Assembly: GCF_030646845.1 (NCBI RefSeq)
Contig: NZ_JAUSLE010000063.1
Coordinates: forward strand, 145,974 to 209,973
Direction of reading: 5' to 3'
Source of the DNA: Rhodoferax sp.
Lineage (GTDB): Bacteria > Pseudomonadota > Gammaproteobacteria > Burkholderiales > Burkholderiaceae_C
Length of the DNA stretch: 64,000 bases
Shown: one piece after another, positions 36,676 through 44,675 of the stretch
How positions within the stretch are numbered: position 1 is the first letter of the stretch
How the letters are laid out: every line of letters starts with the position of its first letter
The notes under the pieces: generated by a model
Databases searched by the model: none
What the model was told of the DNA's origin: nothing
Seen by the model: only the letters and a program-made list of their open reading frames with translations
Translations under genes and position numbers: made by a program

Positions 36676-38673
36676 TCAGAAATGAATCCCCCGCATCATC
36701 TGCTGCATGGCAATCGCCTCGGGCGACAGGTGTTGCTTGACCGGTTTATCGCCCGGCTTGGCACCCTTGGCAGCGCCGGAGTCCGGAAACATGCGAAAGC
36801 TGGTATTCATGGCAATTTGCGCAACACGCGGCAGCACGGCGTGCAACAACTGCCCGGTGATCCCCAGACGCGTGGCAATGCGCACCGGCTTGAAAATGCA
36901 GGCTTGGGCGATCATGTCGGCGGCTTCTTCCGGCGACAGCGTGGGCACGTTGTTGTACAGCCCGGTGGGCGCAATCATGGGGGTGCGCACCAGCGGCATG
37001 TTGATGGTGGTGAACGATATCCCCTGATCGGCGAACTCGCTTGAGGCACAGCGCGTCCAGGCGTCCAACGCGGCCTTGGAGGCAACATAGGCGCTGAAAC
37101 GCGGCGCGTTGGTGAGCACGCCGATCGAGCTGATATTGACCACGTGGCCTTTTTTCTTGGCCACCATGCCGGGCAGCACACCCATGGTCACTCTTAGAGA
37201 GCCAAAATAGTTGAGCTGCATGGTGCGTTCATAGTCGTGGAAGCGGTCGTAGCTAGACTCAATGGCGCGCCGGATGGAACGACCGGCGTTGTTGATCAGG
37301 AAATCCACACCCCCATGGTCATCGATCAGCTGCTTCACAAAACGGTCGCAGTCCGCCATTTCGGCAATATCCGCCGGATAGGCCACAAAACTGTAGCCCC
37401 TGGCCTTGGCCTCCTTGCAGGCTTCTTCGAGCTTGTCGACGTCGCGCCCGCAAATGAGGGTAATGGCACCCGCCTCGGCAAACTTGTGCGCGGCTGCCAG
37501 GCCGATGCCCGATGAGCCGCCAGTGACCAGCACCACTTTGCCCGCCACGGTACCGCGCAGCGAGCGGTCGATGTGCAGATCGGGGTCGAGATGACGCTCC
37601 CAGTAATCCCACAGCCGCCAGGCGTAGTCTTTCAGGTTGGGGCAGGCCACGCCGGTCCCCTTGAGCGCGGCGAGCGTTTCACGGCAGTCAAACCGCGTTG
37701 GGTAGTTGATAAAGGTCAGCATGTCCTCCGGCAGGCCCAGGTCTTTCATGATGGCGTTGCGCACCCGGCGCACCGGCGCGAGCGCCATCAGGCCTTTGGT
37801 GACACTGCGGGGAATAAACCCGAGCAAAGCCGCGTTGACGAACAGGTTCATCTTCGGCGCATGCGCGGCGCGGCTGAAGATGTCGAGCACATCACCCACG
37901 CGGTAGCCCACCGGGTCCACCAGGTGATAGCATTTTTTTGCAATGCCGTCCTGGTGGCTGATGGCGTCCAGCGCGTCAACCACAAAGTCCACCGGCACAA
38001 TATTGATGCGACCGCCCTCCAGTCCAATCGAGGGCAGCCAGGGTGGCAGCAACTGGCGCATGCGCTGGATCAATTTGAAGAAGTAGTAGGGGCCGTCGAC
38101 CTTGTCCATCTCACCCGTGGTGCTGTCCCCCACCACCGCGGCCGGGCGGTAGACCGACCAGGGTACCTTGCACTCCTTGCGCACGATTTTTTCGCTCTCG
38201 TGCTTGGTCATGAAGTAGGGGTGTTCGTAGTTCTCGGCCTCTTCAAACATGTCCTCGCGGAACACGCCCTCATACAAGCCGGCGGCAGCAATGGAACTCA
38301 CGTGGTGAAAATGCCCGGCGTCGATGGCCTTGGCGAACTCCACCGTGTGGCGGGTGCCTTCAATGTTGACGGCTATCTGGCTGGCCTCATCCGCTTCCAG
38401 GTCATAGACGGCTGCCAGGTGGTAGAAGTGGTCAACCTGGCCCTTGAGCATCTTGACGCTGTCGGCAGATACACCGAGCTTCTTGCTGGTGAGGTCGCCA
38501 AACACCGGCACCACCCGCGCCGCGCTGGCACCCCAGTATTGCCGCAGATCCGCCACTTTGCCTTCACTCTCCTTGCGAATCAGGAAGTAAACCACCGAGC
38601 CCTTGCGCTCAAGCAGTTTTTTGACGAGCCGTTTGCCAATAAATCCGGTGGCACCGGTAACGAAATACTGCAT
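36676..38673 (-). CDS. Two-domain SDR, fatty acyl-CoA/aldehyde reductase-like
   Basis: A 665-residue fusion of two reductase modules. The N-terminal extended SDR starts FVTGATGFIGKRLVKKLL and has the YFMTKHESEK catalytic pair, resembling fatty acyl-CoA reductase NAD-binding domains. The C-terminal classical SDR (from about residue 377) has VLVTGGSSGIGLAAAHKF, NNAGRS and YVASKAALDAW. The length and order match bacterial fatty alcohol-forming reductases of the Marinobacter type and mycobacterial AcrA1-like proteins, which supply fatty aldehyde or alcohol for wax esters. A wax synthase homologue lies 4 kb away. Substrate not proven. It diverges from the phasin gene, 205 bp apart. Confidence 0.82.
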   Translation of the reverse strand: MQYFVTGATGFIGKRLVKKLLERKGSVVYFLIRKESEGKVADLRQYWGASAARVVPVFGDLTSKKLGVSADSVKMLKGQVDHFYHLAAVYDLEADEASQIAVNIEGTRHTVEFAKAIDAGHFHHVSSIAAAGLYEGVFREDMFEEAENYEHPYFMTKHESEKIVRKECKVPWSVYRPAAVVGDSTTGEMDKVDGPYYFFKLIQRMRQLLPPWLPSIGLEGGRINIVPVDFVVDALDAISHQDGIAKKCYHLVDPVGYRVGDVLDIFSRAAHAPKMNLFVNAALLGFIPRSVTKGLMALAPVRRVRNAIMKDLGLPEDMLTFINYPTRFDCRETLAALKGTGVACPNLKDYAWRLWDYWERHLDPDLHIDRSLRGTVAGKVVLVTGGSSGIGLAAAHKFAEAGAITLICGRDVDKLEEACKEAKARGYSFVAYPADIAEMADCDRFVKQLIDDHGGVDFLINNAGRSIRRAIESSYDRFHDYERTMQLNYFGSLRVTMGVLPGMVAKKKGHVVNISSIGVLTNAPRFSAYVASKAALDAWTRCASSEFADQGISFTTINMPLVRTPMIAPTGLYNNVPTLSPEEAADMIAQACIFKPVRIATRLGITGQLLHAVLPRVAQIAMNTSFRMFPDSGAAKGAKPGDKPVKQHLSPEAIAMQQMMRGIHF

Positions 38674-38878
38674 GAAAAACTCCAGTTAGATGGCGCATTC
38701 TTGCGCAAAATTGCGGCGCCGCCTATTCAGCGTAAACCCGCGCCTGACTGAAGCCCAACCCCTGGGAAATTAGGATGCCCCACCTACACGGCGACCCAAG
38801 CGCACCTTACAGTACAAGATATGCATTGGCTGCGTTGTGCATCAGTGCGCGAATTGTTCAACTTATCTGGAGTTTTCC

Positions 38879-39460
38879 ATGGTCAAAAAACTGCAAAAAA
38901 CCAATGCATCGAAGAAGTCCGGCGTGCCCTTGACGGGTTCGGTCAAAGACTCTGCCCAGCAAATCTGGCAAGCGGGCTTGGGCGCCTTCAACAAGGCCCA
39001 GGCAGAGGGCAGCAAGGCATTTGAGGCCCTGGTCAAGGAAGGAGTCAGCCTCCAGCGTAAAACACAATCGGTGGCCGAAGAAAAAATCTCGGAGGCCACC
39101 AACAAAATGTCCACCATGGCTACCGACATTTCATCCAAGGCATCCGGCCAGTGGGACAAGCTGGAGAGCATTTTCGAGGAGCGGGTGGCAAAAGCCTTGA
39201 ACAAACTGGGGGTGCCATCCGCCAAGGACGTCAATGCCCTGATCGACCGGATCGAGGAACTGAACAAGAGCGTTCAAAAACTGTCGGCCAAAGGCGCTGC
39301 CTCTAACGTGGCATCGAAGACTGCCCCCAAAGCGGCCACCAGGAAAGCAGTCAAGACCACTGCCAAACGGGTCGTCAAAGCGGCGGTCAAGGCAACGTCC
39401 AGCAGCGTGGCCAAGCCCGCCACTAAACGCGCAGCGGCCCGCAAGGCTGCCCCGGTCTGA
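38879..39460 (+). CDS. Phasin/PHA granule-associated protein (PhaF/PhaI-like)
   Basis: A 193-residue protein in two parts. Residues 1-130 form the phasin domain: amphipathic helix IWQAGLGAFNKAQAEGSKAFEALVKEGVSL and a coiled coil ending AKDVNALIDRIEELNKSVQKL. Residues 135-193 are Ala/Lys-rich with KAAxRKAVK-type repeats, like the histone-like tail of PhaF that binds DNA and helps partition PHA granules. The start ATG at 38879 has TGGAG upstream; a longer frame from a GTG is rejected. A strong terminator follows. It is the first plus-strand gene of the storage-lipid group. Confidence 0.9.
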   Translation: MVKKLQKTNASKKSGVPLTGSVKDSAQQIWQAGLGAFNKAQAEGSKAFEALVKEGVSLQRKTQSVAEEKISEATNKMSTMATDISSKASGQWDKLESIFEERVAKALNKLGVPSAKDVNALIDRIEELNKSVQKLSAKGAASNVASKTAPKAATRKAVKTTAKRVVKAAVKATSSSVAKPATKRAAARKAAPV

Positions 39461-39524
39461 CCGCAGGCTGCTTGGAGACGACCAATGAGGCTTCCGGCAC
39501 AGGACACGCGGAAGACTCCTTCAC

Positions 39525-39555
39525 AAAGGGCGCTGAGGCGCCCTTTTCTGCTTTT
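39525..39555 (+). terminator. Rho-independent terminator after the phasin gene
   Basis: Stem AAAGGGCGC / GCGCCCTTT (9 bp, loop TGAG) followed by T-rich sequence (TTTTCTGCTTTTT). It lies 65 bp past the phasin stop and before the patatin gene. The stem nearly equals the one at 36627-36651. Confidence 0.85.
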
Positions 39556-39620
39556 TGTGTTTCCCGTCATTGCTGCATCGCAATATCTTTTCATCTCCAT
39601 CAGCTCTACACTTTGTGCTT

Positions 39621-40874
39621 ATGAAGCGTAAATCATCACGCCCACCAAGAATTGCTTTGGCGCTGTCGGGTGGCGGTCCCTTGGGCGCCATCTATGAGAT
39701 CGGAGCCCTGTGTGCGCTGGAAGAGTCCCTGAACGGGATCGACTTCACCAAGCTGCAGCACTATGTGGGGGTTTCGGCTGGCGGCTTCATCGCCGCCGGG
39801 CTGGCCAATGGCATCACCCCGCGCACGCTGTGTGCCTCATTTATTGAGAATGACGACGAGCCGTCCGAAACATTCGATCCGTCCTGGCTGCTCTCGCCGG
39901 CGTACGGTGAATTTGCGCGTCGCGGCATCATGCTGCCCAGCCTGTTGATATCGGCTTTGTGGCACCTGACGGCGGGCCGCAAATCGTTTATCCATGCGCT
40001 GGAGCGCTTGGCTCCGGGCCTGCCGACCGGCGTCTTCTCCAATGAGCAGATCCACGTGCAGATGGCCCGCCTGTTCTCGCGCGAAGGCCGCACCAACGAC
40101 TTCCGCCAACTCAAGACCCAGCTCACACTGGTGGCCACGAATCTGGACAGTGGCGAAGCAGCGCCCTTTGGTCGCCCCGGATGGGACCATGTCCCCATCT
40201 CCAAAGCGGTCCAGGCAAGCTCCGCTCTGCCCGGACTGTTCCCCCCTGTGGAAATTGACGACAGCTACTATGTTGACGGTGCCTTAAAGAAAACCATGCA
40301 TGCGTCCGTCGCCCTGGACGAGGGTATGGACCTGATGCTGTGCCTGAACCCGTTGGTGCCATTCGACGCCACGGCGCCCCACGTAGCCAAAGTCATGCAG
40401 CGTGGCCTGCCAGCCGAGAAACAGCATATCCCGCGCATTGTCGATGGCGGCCTGCCTGCCGTGTTGAGCCAGACCTTTCGCTCCATGATTCATTCGCGCA
40501 TGGTGCTGGGCATGAAGCAGTACGAACGCAGCTATCCGGACACCGACATCATCCTGATCGAACCCGACCACCGTGACCCCGAGCTGTATCTGGCCAATAC
40601 CTTCAGCTACGCCCAACGCCGCCATCTGGCGGAACACGCCTACCAGCAAACGCGGCAGATGCTGCGCTCGCGCAAGACCGGTCTCTCAGCGACCCTCTGG
40701 CGCCATGGCATCACGCTGCACCATGAAGCCCTGGATGACCCGAAACGGCACCTGACCGCCCCCGCCAAAGCGCCCACCCAGATCGGGCGGGCGATTGCGA
40801 ACCTGCAGGAAATCATGGACGACTTGGGTCACGTCGTGCGGTCCGCAGCACACAAGGAAACCCCCTCGTGGTGA
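39621..40874 (+). CDS. Patatin-like phospholipase/lipase
   Basis: A 417-residue patatin-fold hydrolase. The oxyanion hole is LALSGGGPLGAIYEIGAL (13-30), the nucleophile Ser52 lies in VGVSAGG (GxSxG), and the catalytic aspartate is Asp219 in YYVDGALKK (DGA). All catalytic elements are present. Such enzymes hydrolyse acyl chains from phospholipids or neutral lipids; a lipid-droplet or granule lipase is a sensible guess from the phasin upstream and wax synthase downstream. I chose the ATG at 39621, just ahead of the conserved strand. Its last codons overlap the TetR gene (GTGA), so they are coupled. Confidence 0.9.
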   Translation: MKRKSSRPPRIALALSGGGPLGAIYEIGALCALEESLNGIDFTKLQHYVGVSAGGFIAAGLANGITPRTLCASFIENDDEPSETFDPSWLLSPAYGEFARRGIMLPSLLISALWHLTAGRKSFIHALERLAPGLPTGVFSNEQIHVQMARLFSREGRTNDFRQLKTQLTLVATNLDSGEAAPFGRPGWDHVPISKAVQASSALPGLFPPVEIDDSYYVDGALKKTMHASVALDEGMDLMLCLNPLVPFDATAPHVAKVMQRGLPAEKQHIPRIVDGGLPAVLSQTFRSMIHSRMVLGMKQYERSYPDTDIILIEPDHRDPELYLANTFSYAQRRHLAEHAYQQTRQMLRSRKTGLSATLWRHGITLHHEALDDPKRHLTAPAKAPTQIGRAIANLQEIMDDLGHVVRSAAHKETPSW

Positions 40875-41533
40875 AAAAGGCGCCCAGGCGCACAGCCGAG
40901 CGCATTCTGGAAATCACGCTGGAGCTTTTCAACCGCTTCGGCGAGCCCAATGTGTCCACGACCCTGATCTCGGCCGAACTGGGTATCAGCCCGGGCAACC
41001 TTGACTACCATTCCCCGGCCAAGGACGAACTCATCAACTCGCTGTTCGACCGCTACGAGCGTGCCCTCAATGAGTTGCTCAACGCCAGCGACGGCGTGCG
41101 CGACGTGGAAGACGCCTGGTTCTTCATGCACAGCCTGTTTGAGCTGATCTGGCAATACCGGTTCCTGTACCGCGACCTGAACGATCTGCTCAGCAAAAAC
41201 CGCCGGCTGGAAACCCATTTCCAGGCCGTCCTGAAAAACAAAACCCGTGCCGTGAAGGCACTGCTGGACGGCATGAGCCGCGCCGGCGCGGTTCATATTG
41301 ATTCGCGCGAGGTCGAGGCTACGGCCACCAGCATGGTGGTGGTACTAACCTACTGGCTGAGCTTTGAGTATGTACGCGACCCACGCCGGGCACTGGAACC
41401 CGAAAACGCGCAGTCCGCCCTGCTGCGGGGTGCGCAACACGTGTTAAACCTGCTGGCGCCCTATCTGGAGCAGGGGCAGCGCCTGCATTTGCTCAAGCTG
41501 GTGGGCGCCTACAATAATCACACCGACAAATAA
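40871..41533 (+). CDS. TetR-family regulator of the storage-lipid group
   Basis: A roughly 220-residue TetR-type protein starting with GTG at 40871 (or 40868), overlapping the patatin stop. The helix-turn-helix is ERILEITLELFNRFGEPNVSTTLISAELGISPGNLDYHSPAKDELI; the usual YYHFxxK is here DYHSPAKD, a mild departure at the end of the recognition helix. The C-terminal half has a long helix with FLYRDLNDLLSKNRRLETHFQ, common in regulators next to lipid genes. Because it is coupled to the lipase and precedes the TPR gene, it may control this unit. Ligand unknown. Confidence 0.85.
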   Translation: MKKAPRRTAERILEITLELFNRFGEPNVSTTLISAELGISPGNLDYHSPAKDELINSLFDRYERALNELLNASDGVRDVEDAWFFMHSLFELIWQYRFLYRDLNDLLSKNRRLETHFQAVLKNKTRAVKALLDGMSRAGAVHIDSREVEATATSMVVVLTYWLSFEYVRDPRRALEPENAQSALLRGAQHVLNLLAPYLEQGQRLHLLKLVGAYNNHTDK

Positions 41534-41558
41534 AAAAAGTCAGGCAGAGGAGACAAAC

Positions 41559-42332
41559 ATGGCCAAATGGACCGCTTTTCCCTATGCGGGCGACTATGCG
41601 TTTGATGTCACCCGTGTGCAGCAGAACTGGGCGCGACTGCATGCCGGCGATACCGAGCCGCTGCCCCGGGACGTCCAGGTGCTGCAGGCTTGGGCCCTGT
41701 TTCACAGCGGCGAATTCCAGCAGGCCGTGGACATGGGACTCAGTCTCGGTGGTGCCGGTCTGACCGTCGCCAACAAGGCCGCGTGCATCTATGCCACTTA
41801 CCTTGAAAAGAAGGAAAAAACCCGGCTCGACCTGTACATGGAAGTAGCCCGGCGCGCTGAAGCCCAGGCCCAGGAAGATCCACAAAACGTCAACGCCCAT
41901 TACTGGCAGGCCTACGCATTGGGACGTTACTGCCAGGGCATCAGCGTGGCCAAGGCGCTGGCCCAGGGGCTTGGCAGCAAGGTCAAGGGATCGTTGGAGA
42001 AGGTAATTGAGCTTCAGCCCAATCACGCCGATGCCCACATCGCGCTGGGAACGTTCCACGCCGAGGTCATTGACAAGGTGGGCTCGCTCATTGGCGGCAT
42101 GACCTACGGCGCCCGGAAAGACACCGGCCTGAAGCTGCTGCAAGACGCGCTCAAACTGAACTTCGACTCAGCCATTGGCATGATCGAATATGCGAACGCC
42201 ATGGTCATGCTCGAGGGCGACAGGATGATGAAGGAAGCCACCCGGCTCTATGAGCAGGCAGCCGCAGCCACACCCATGGACGCCATGGAACGACTGGATG
42301 TGGAAATGGCCCGGGTGGAACTGGCAGACTGA
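41559..42332 (+). CDS. TPR-repeat protein of unknown function
   Basis: A 257-residue helical protein with no signal peptide. Tetratricopeptide-like pairs appear at QVLQAWALFHSGEFQQAVDMGLSL, at EDPQNVNAHYWQAYALGRY and at IELQPNHADAHIALGTFHAEV, and a last one at DSAIGMIEYANAMVML with RLYEQAAAATPMD. These usually make protein-protein contacts. I do not recognise an orthologue of known role. It follows the TetR gene by 25 bp with a GGAG-type site and ends four bases from the convergent wax synthase gene, so it belongs physically to the lipid-storage group. Confidence 0.82.
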   Translation: MAKWTAFPYAGDYAFDVTRVQQNWARLHAGDTEPLPRDVQVLQAWALFHSGEFQQAVDMGLSLGGAGLTVANKAACIYATYLEKKEKTRLDLYMEVARRAEAQAQEDPQNVNAHYWQAYALGRYCQGISVAKALAQGLGSKVKGSLEKVIELQPNHADAHIALGTFHAEVIDKVGSLIGGMTYGARKDTGLKLLQDALKLNFDSAIGMIEYANAMVMLEGDRMMKEATRLYEQAAAATPMDAMERLDVEMARVELAD

Positions 42333-42336
42333 CCCG

Positions 42337-43896
42337 TCATTCGCCCCAGGGCAGCATCAACGTGACCATGGCCAGCTTGGAAAATTCCGGCTCGAATTCA
42401 TTGATGATTTTCTGGGGATCAGGGCACAGCTTCGCATCACTGATCACGCCAAACTGCACGCCGCCACCGTAGCTCAGAATAGAAACCCCCAAGCCCACGG
42501 TGCCGGATTGAGGCACCCACACCAGGTTTTGCTCCAGCGTGGCGCCACAGAATTTGAGTTTTTCGCGCGGCCCCGGAACATTGGTCATGACGGCAGTGGT
42601 TTTTTTGGAGAACAGGCTGAGCATGGCGTCTTGCGCCGGCTTGATCAGCAAGCCGGCCACCGCCAGCAGACCGTAGGCCAGCAGAGGCTGCATGCTGCCC
42701 TTCATCTCGCCCATGCGGCGTCGCACTTCATACACGCGCTCCACCGGGTTCTCTATGCCAATGGGCAAGACCACGGGCGCCAGGCCAAAGCGGTTGCCCA
42801 ATTTGTAAGCGTCTTCAATGGGGCGCAGGTTCACCGGCACCATGGCCCGGATTTCCTTGCCCGTAATCTCATCGCCAAAGGATCTGAGATATTCGCCTAT
42901 CGCGCCGGCCACGCAACTCAATAGGACATCGTTGATGGAGCAGTTCAGCGCCTTCGCCACTGCCTTTACTTCGTCGAGCGGGACCGGTTGGCACCATGCC
43001 ACGCGTTTGGCCGCGCCGGGAATGCCTTTGAGGCGGGTAGGCGAATCATCGGCCATGAGCGCCAGGGCGGCACCGTCACGAACCACGTGATAAGCCAGCT
43101 TGGCGAGTTCTACCGAACCGGCGAGGCCCAGTTCCATGCCCTTTCCGAGACCTTTCTTCGGCTCGATCATCATCTCCATGGCGTTGACGGCCCCATCCCC
43201 CGCCGCCCCAAGCGCTTTGACCGCCGCATCGGTGAACGGCTTGATCAGCATGTCCGCAACCCAGTCCTCAGCACCCGCCTCGCCCTCATGATGCGATGCT
43301 CTCGATGTGCGCTGCGGGGGTTCCGACCCACCGTCCATCAGCGACTGCGTGACCGCAATCAGGGCAATACCGTCGGCAATGCAATGATGAATGCGCGCCA
43401 TCAAGGCCGAGCCACCCTGGTAGTGCTCCACCAGGTGGAATTGCCACAGCGGATGGTTCATGTCGAGCGGCTGAACCGCCAGTTCGCCCAGACGGTCCTG
43501 CAAGGCTTGTTGCTCGCCACCTTTCGCCGAGGGACGCAGTTTCTCGACCACCACATGCCGTTCAATCCGGAAGCCCTCGTCCCTGACCCAAATGGCACCG
43601 AGGGCGTCCTGCTCTACCCGCTGGCCGAAGCGCGGGTATTTCAGCAGCCGCTCCTCGACGCGTTGACACACGGCCCGATAGCTGACGCCCGGCTTGATGA
43701 TCCACACGCCCACGATCATCATCAGGTTCATCGGGGAGTCCATGCGCAGCCAGGCGGTATCGACCTTGCTCATGCGCTCGCCCGTCGAGCCCGGTGTGCC
43801 TTGATCGGCATCGGCTCCATTCTTCCGGACCACTTTGGCCGCCGCTCGACGCGGTGCCTTGTTGGCGACTTTCTTGGCAATGATGCGGGTAACCAT
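42337..43896 (-). CDS. Wax ester synthase/diacylglycerol acyltransferase (WS/DGAT)
   Basis: A 519-residue acyltransferase. The active-site HHxxxDG is HHCIADG (170-176), preceded by HPLWQFHLVEHYQGGSALMARI. Later conserved blocks are NDVLLSCVAGAIGEYL, RAMVPVNLRP, GNRFG and MTNVPGPREKLKFCGA. The enzyme joins an acyl-CoA to a fatty alcohol or diacylglycerol, giving wax ester or triacylglycerol. Residues 1-40 form a basic Lys/Ala/Arg-rich extension (KKVANKAPRRAAAKVVRK) before the usual start (MSKVDTAWLRMDSP), of the same character as the phasin tail; an internal start at that later Met would remove it. ATG 43896 is used. Confidence 0.92.
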   Translation of the reverse strand: MVTRIIAKKVANKAPRRAAAKVVRKNGADADQGTPGSTGERMSKVDTAWLRMDSPMNLMMIVGVWIIKPGVSYRAVCQRVEERLLKYPRFGQRVEQDALGAIWVRDEGFRIERHVVVEKLRPSAKGGEQQALQDRLGELAVQPLDMNHPLWQFHLVEHYQGGSALMARIHHCIADGIALIAVTQSLMDGGSEPPQRTSRASHHEGEAGAEDWVADMLIKPFTDAAVKALGAAGDGAVNAMEMMIEPKKGLGKGMELGLAGSVELAKLAYHVVRDGAALALMADDSPTRLKGIPGAAKRVAWCQPVPLDEVKAVAKALNCSINDVLLSCVAGAIGEYLRSFGDEITGKEIRAMVPVNLRPIEDAYKLGNRFGLAPVVLPIGIENPVERVYEVRRRMGEMKGSMQPLLAYGLLAVAGLLIKPAQDAMLSLFSKKTTAVMTNVPGPREKLKFCGATLEQNLVWVPQSGTVGLGVSILSYGGGVQFGVISDAKLCPDPQKIINEFEPEFSKLAMVTLMLPWGE

Positions 43897-44030
43897 GACT
43901 ACTCCAGACGGGGGAAAATGGTGCAAATGCGGTTCTTGGGGAAGGCCCCCTATTCTGTAGGTAAAACGAACCGTAAGATACTGCGCAAATACCCCAAGTG
44001 TGTGGGTATTCACCCTATCCGGAGAAAAAA

Positions 44031-44285
44031 ATGCCTGACCTGAAGAAGAAATTCGAAGCCGCCGTTGCCAATTCAAAGAACCTGACGGAGCGCCCCGACA
44101 ACGCGACCTTGCTCAAGATTTACGCGCTGTACAAGCAGGCCAGCGTGGGCGACAACGCGGACAAGAAGCCCGGCTTCACCGACATGGTGGGGCGCGCCAA
44201 ATGGGACGCCTGGAATGGGCTCAAAGGCACGTCCAACGAGGACGCCATGCAGCAATACATTGACCTGATCGAATCCCTGAGCTGA
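44031..44285 (+). CDS. Acyl-CoA-binding protein
   Basis: An 84-residue four-helix ACBP. It has the ligand-contact pattern LLKIYALYKQASVGDN, then KKPGFTDMVGRAKWDAWNGLKG and a C-terminal helix with YIDLIE, matching eukaryotic ACBPs almost without gaps. It would carry long-chain acyl-CoA in the cytoplasm. ACBPs are scattered in bacteria, and its place beside the wax synthase, divergent by 134 bp, suggests supply of acyl-CoA for storage lipid. The start has GGAG seven bases upstream. Confidence 0.93.
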   Translation: MPDLKKKFEAAVANSKNLTERPDNATLLKIYALYKQASVGDNADKKPGFTDMVGRAKWDAWNGLKGTSNEDAMQQYIDLIESLS

Positions 44286-44326
44286 AGCACCTACACGAGC
44301 CGGCGCCCGCTGGTTTGCGCAGAACG

Positions 44327-44345
44327 GCGGCCCCCTGTGGGCCGC
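44327..44345. terminator. Stem-loop between convergent genes (possible bidirectional terminator)
   Basis: GCGGCCC / GGGCCGC (7 bp, 5-base loop) between the ACBP stop and the PHA-system gene stop. There is no clear T run on either side, so termination is only suggested by location. Confidence 0.4.
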
Positions 44346-44348
44346 TGC

Positions 44349-44675
44349 TCATTTCTTCCTGGCCATCTGCGTCTTTGCAGGCGGCCTCGGCGTGAGCAGG
44401 TCATCGAGATTTTTCACGATCTCGCTCTCAATCCTTGCCTTGAACGCGCCCACGAGAAAACCAAGCTTTGCATTGAGTTCGAACCGGTCCTTGGTGACGG
44501 ACAAGGTGCCCTGCACGCCGGATCGGGTGAAACTCACTTCGTCCGCGGCCTTTCCCTCTTCATAGGTACAGGCCATGCCGAATTCTTCTTCGGCGTGCTC
44601 CGCCCACTTGAAGGCGATCTTTCGCGCCTCCATCAGACCAAGACCGTGTTCACGCAGGATATGAAGATCAGCCAC
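44349..44675 (-). CDS. Polyhydroxyalkanoic acid system family protein
   Basis: A 108-residue protein of the PHA_gran_rgn family. It starts LHILREHGLGLMEARKIAFKWAEHAEEEFGM, followed by beta strands (EVSFTRSGVQGTLSVTKDRFELNAKLGFL) and a helix, ending in a basic tail. It is small and cytoplasmic; members occur with PHA or storage-granule genes, but the molecular role is not known. The start overlaps the stop of the aminopeptidase gene by eight bases, so it is coupled to it. Confidence 0.85.
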   Translation of the reverse strand: MADLHILREHGLGLMEARKIAFKWAEHAEEEFGMACTYEEGKAADEVSFTRSGVQGTLSVTKDRFELNAKLGFLVGAFKARIESEIVKNLDDLLTPRPPAKTQMARKK

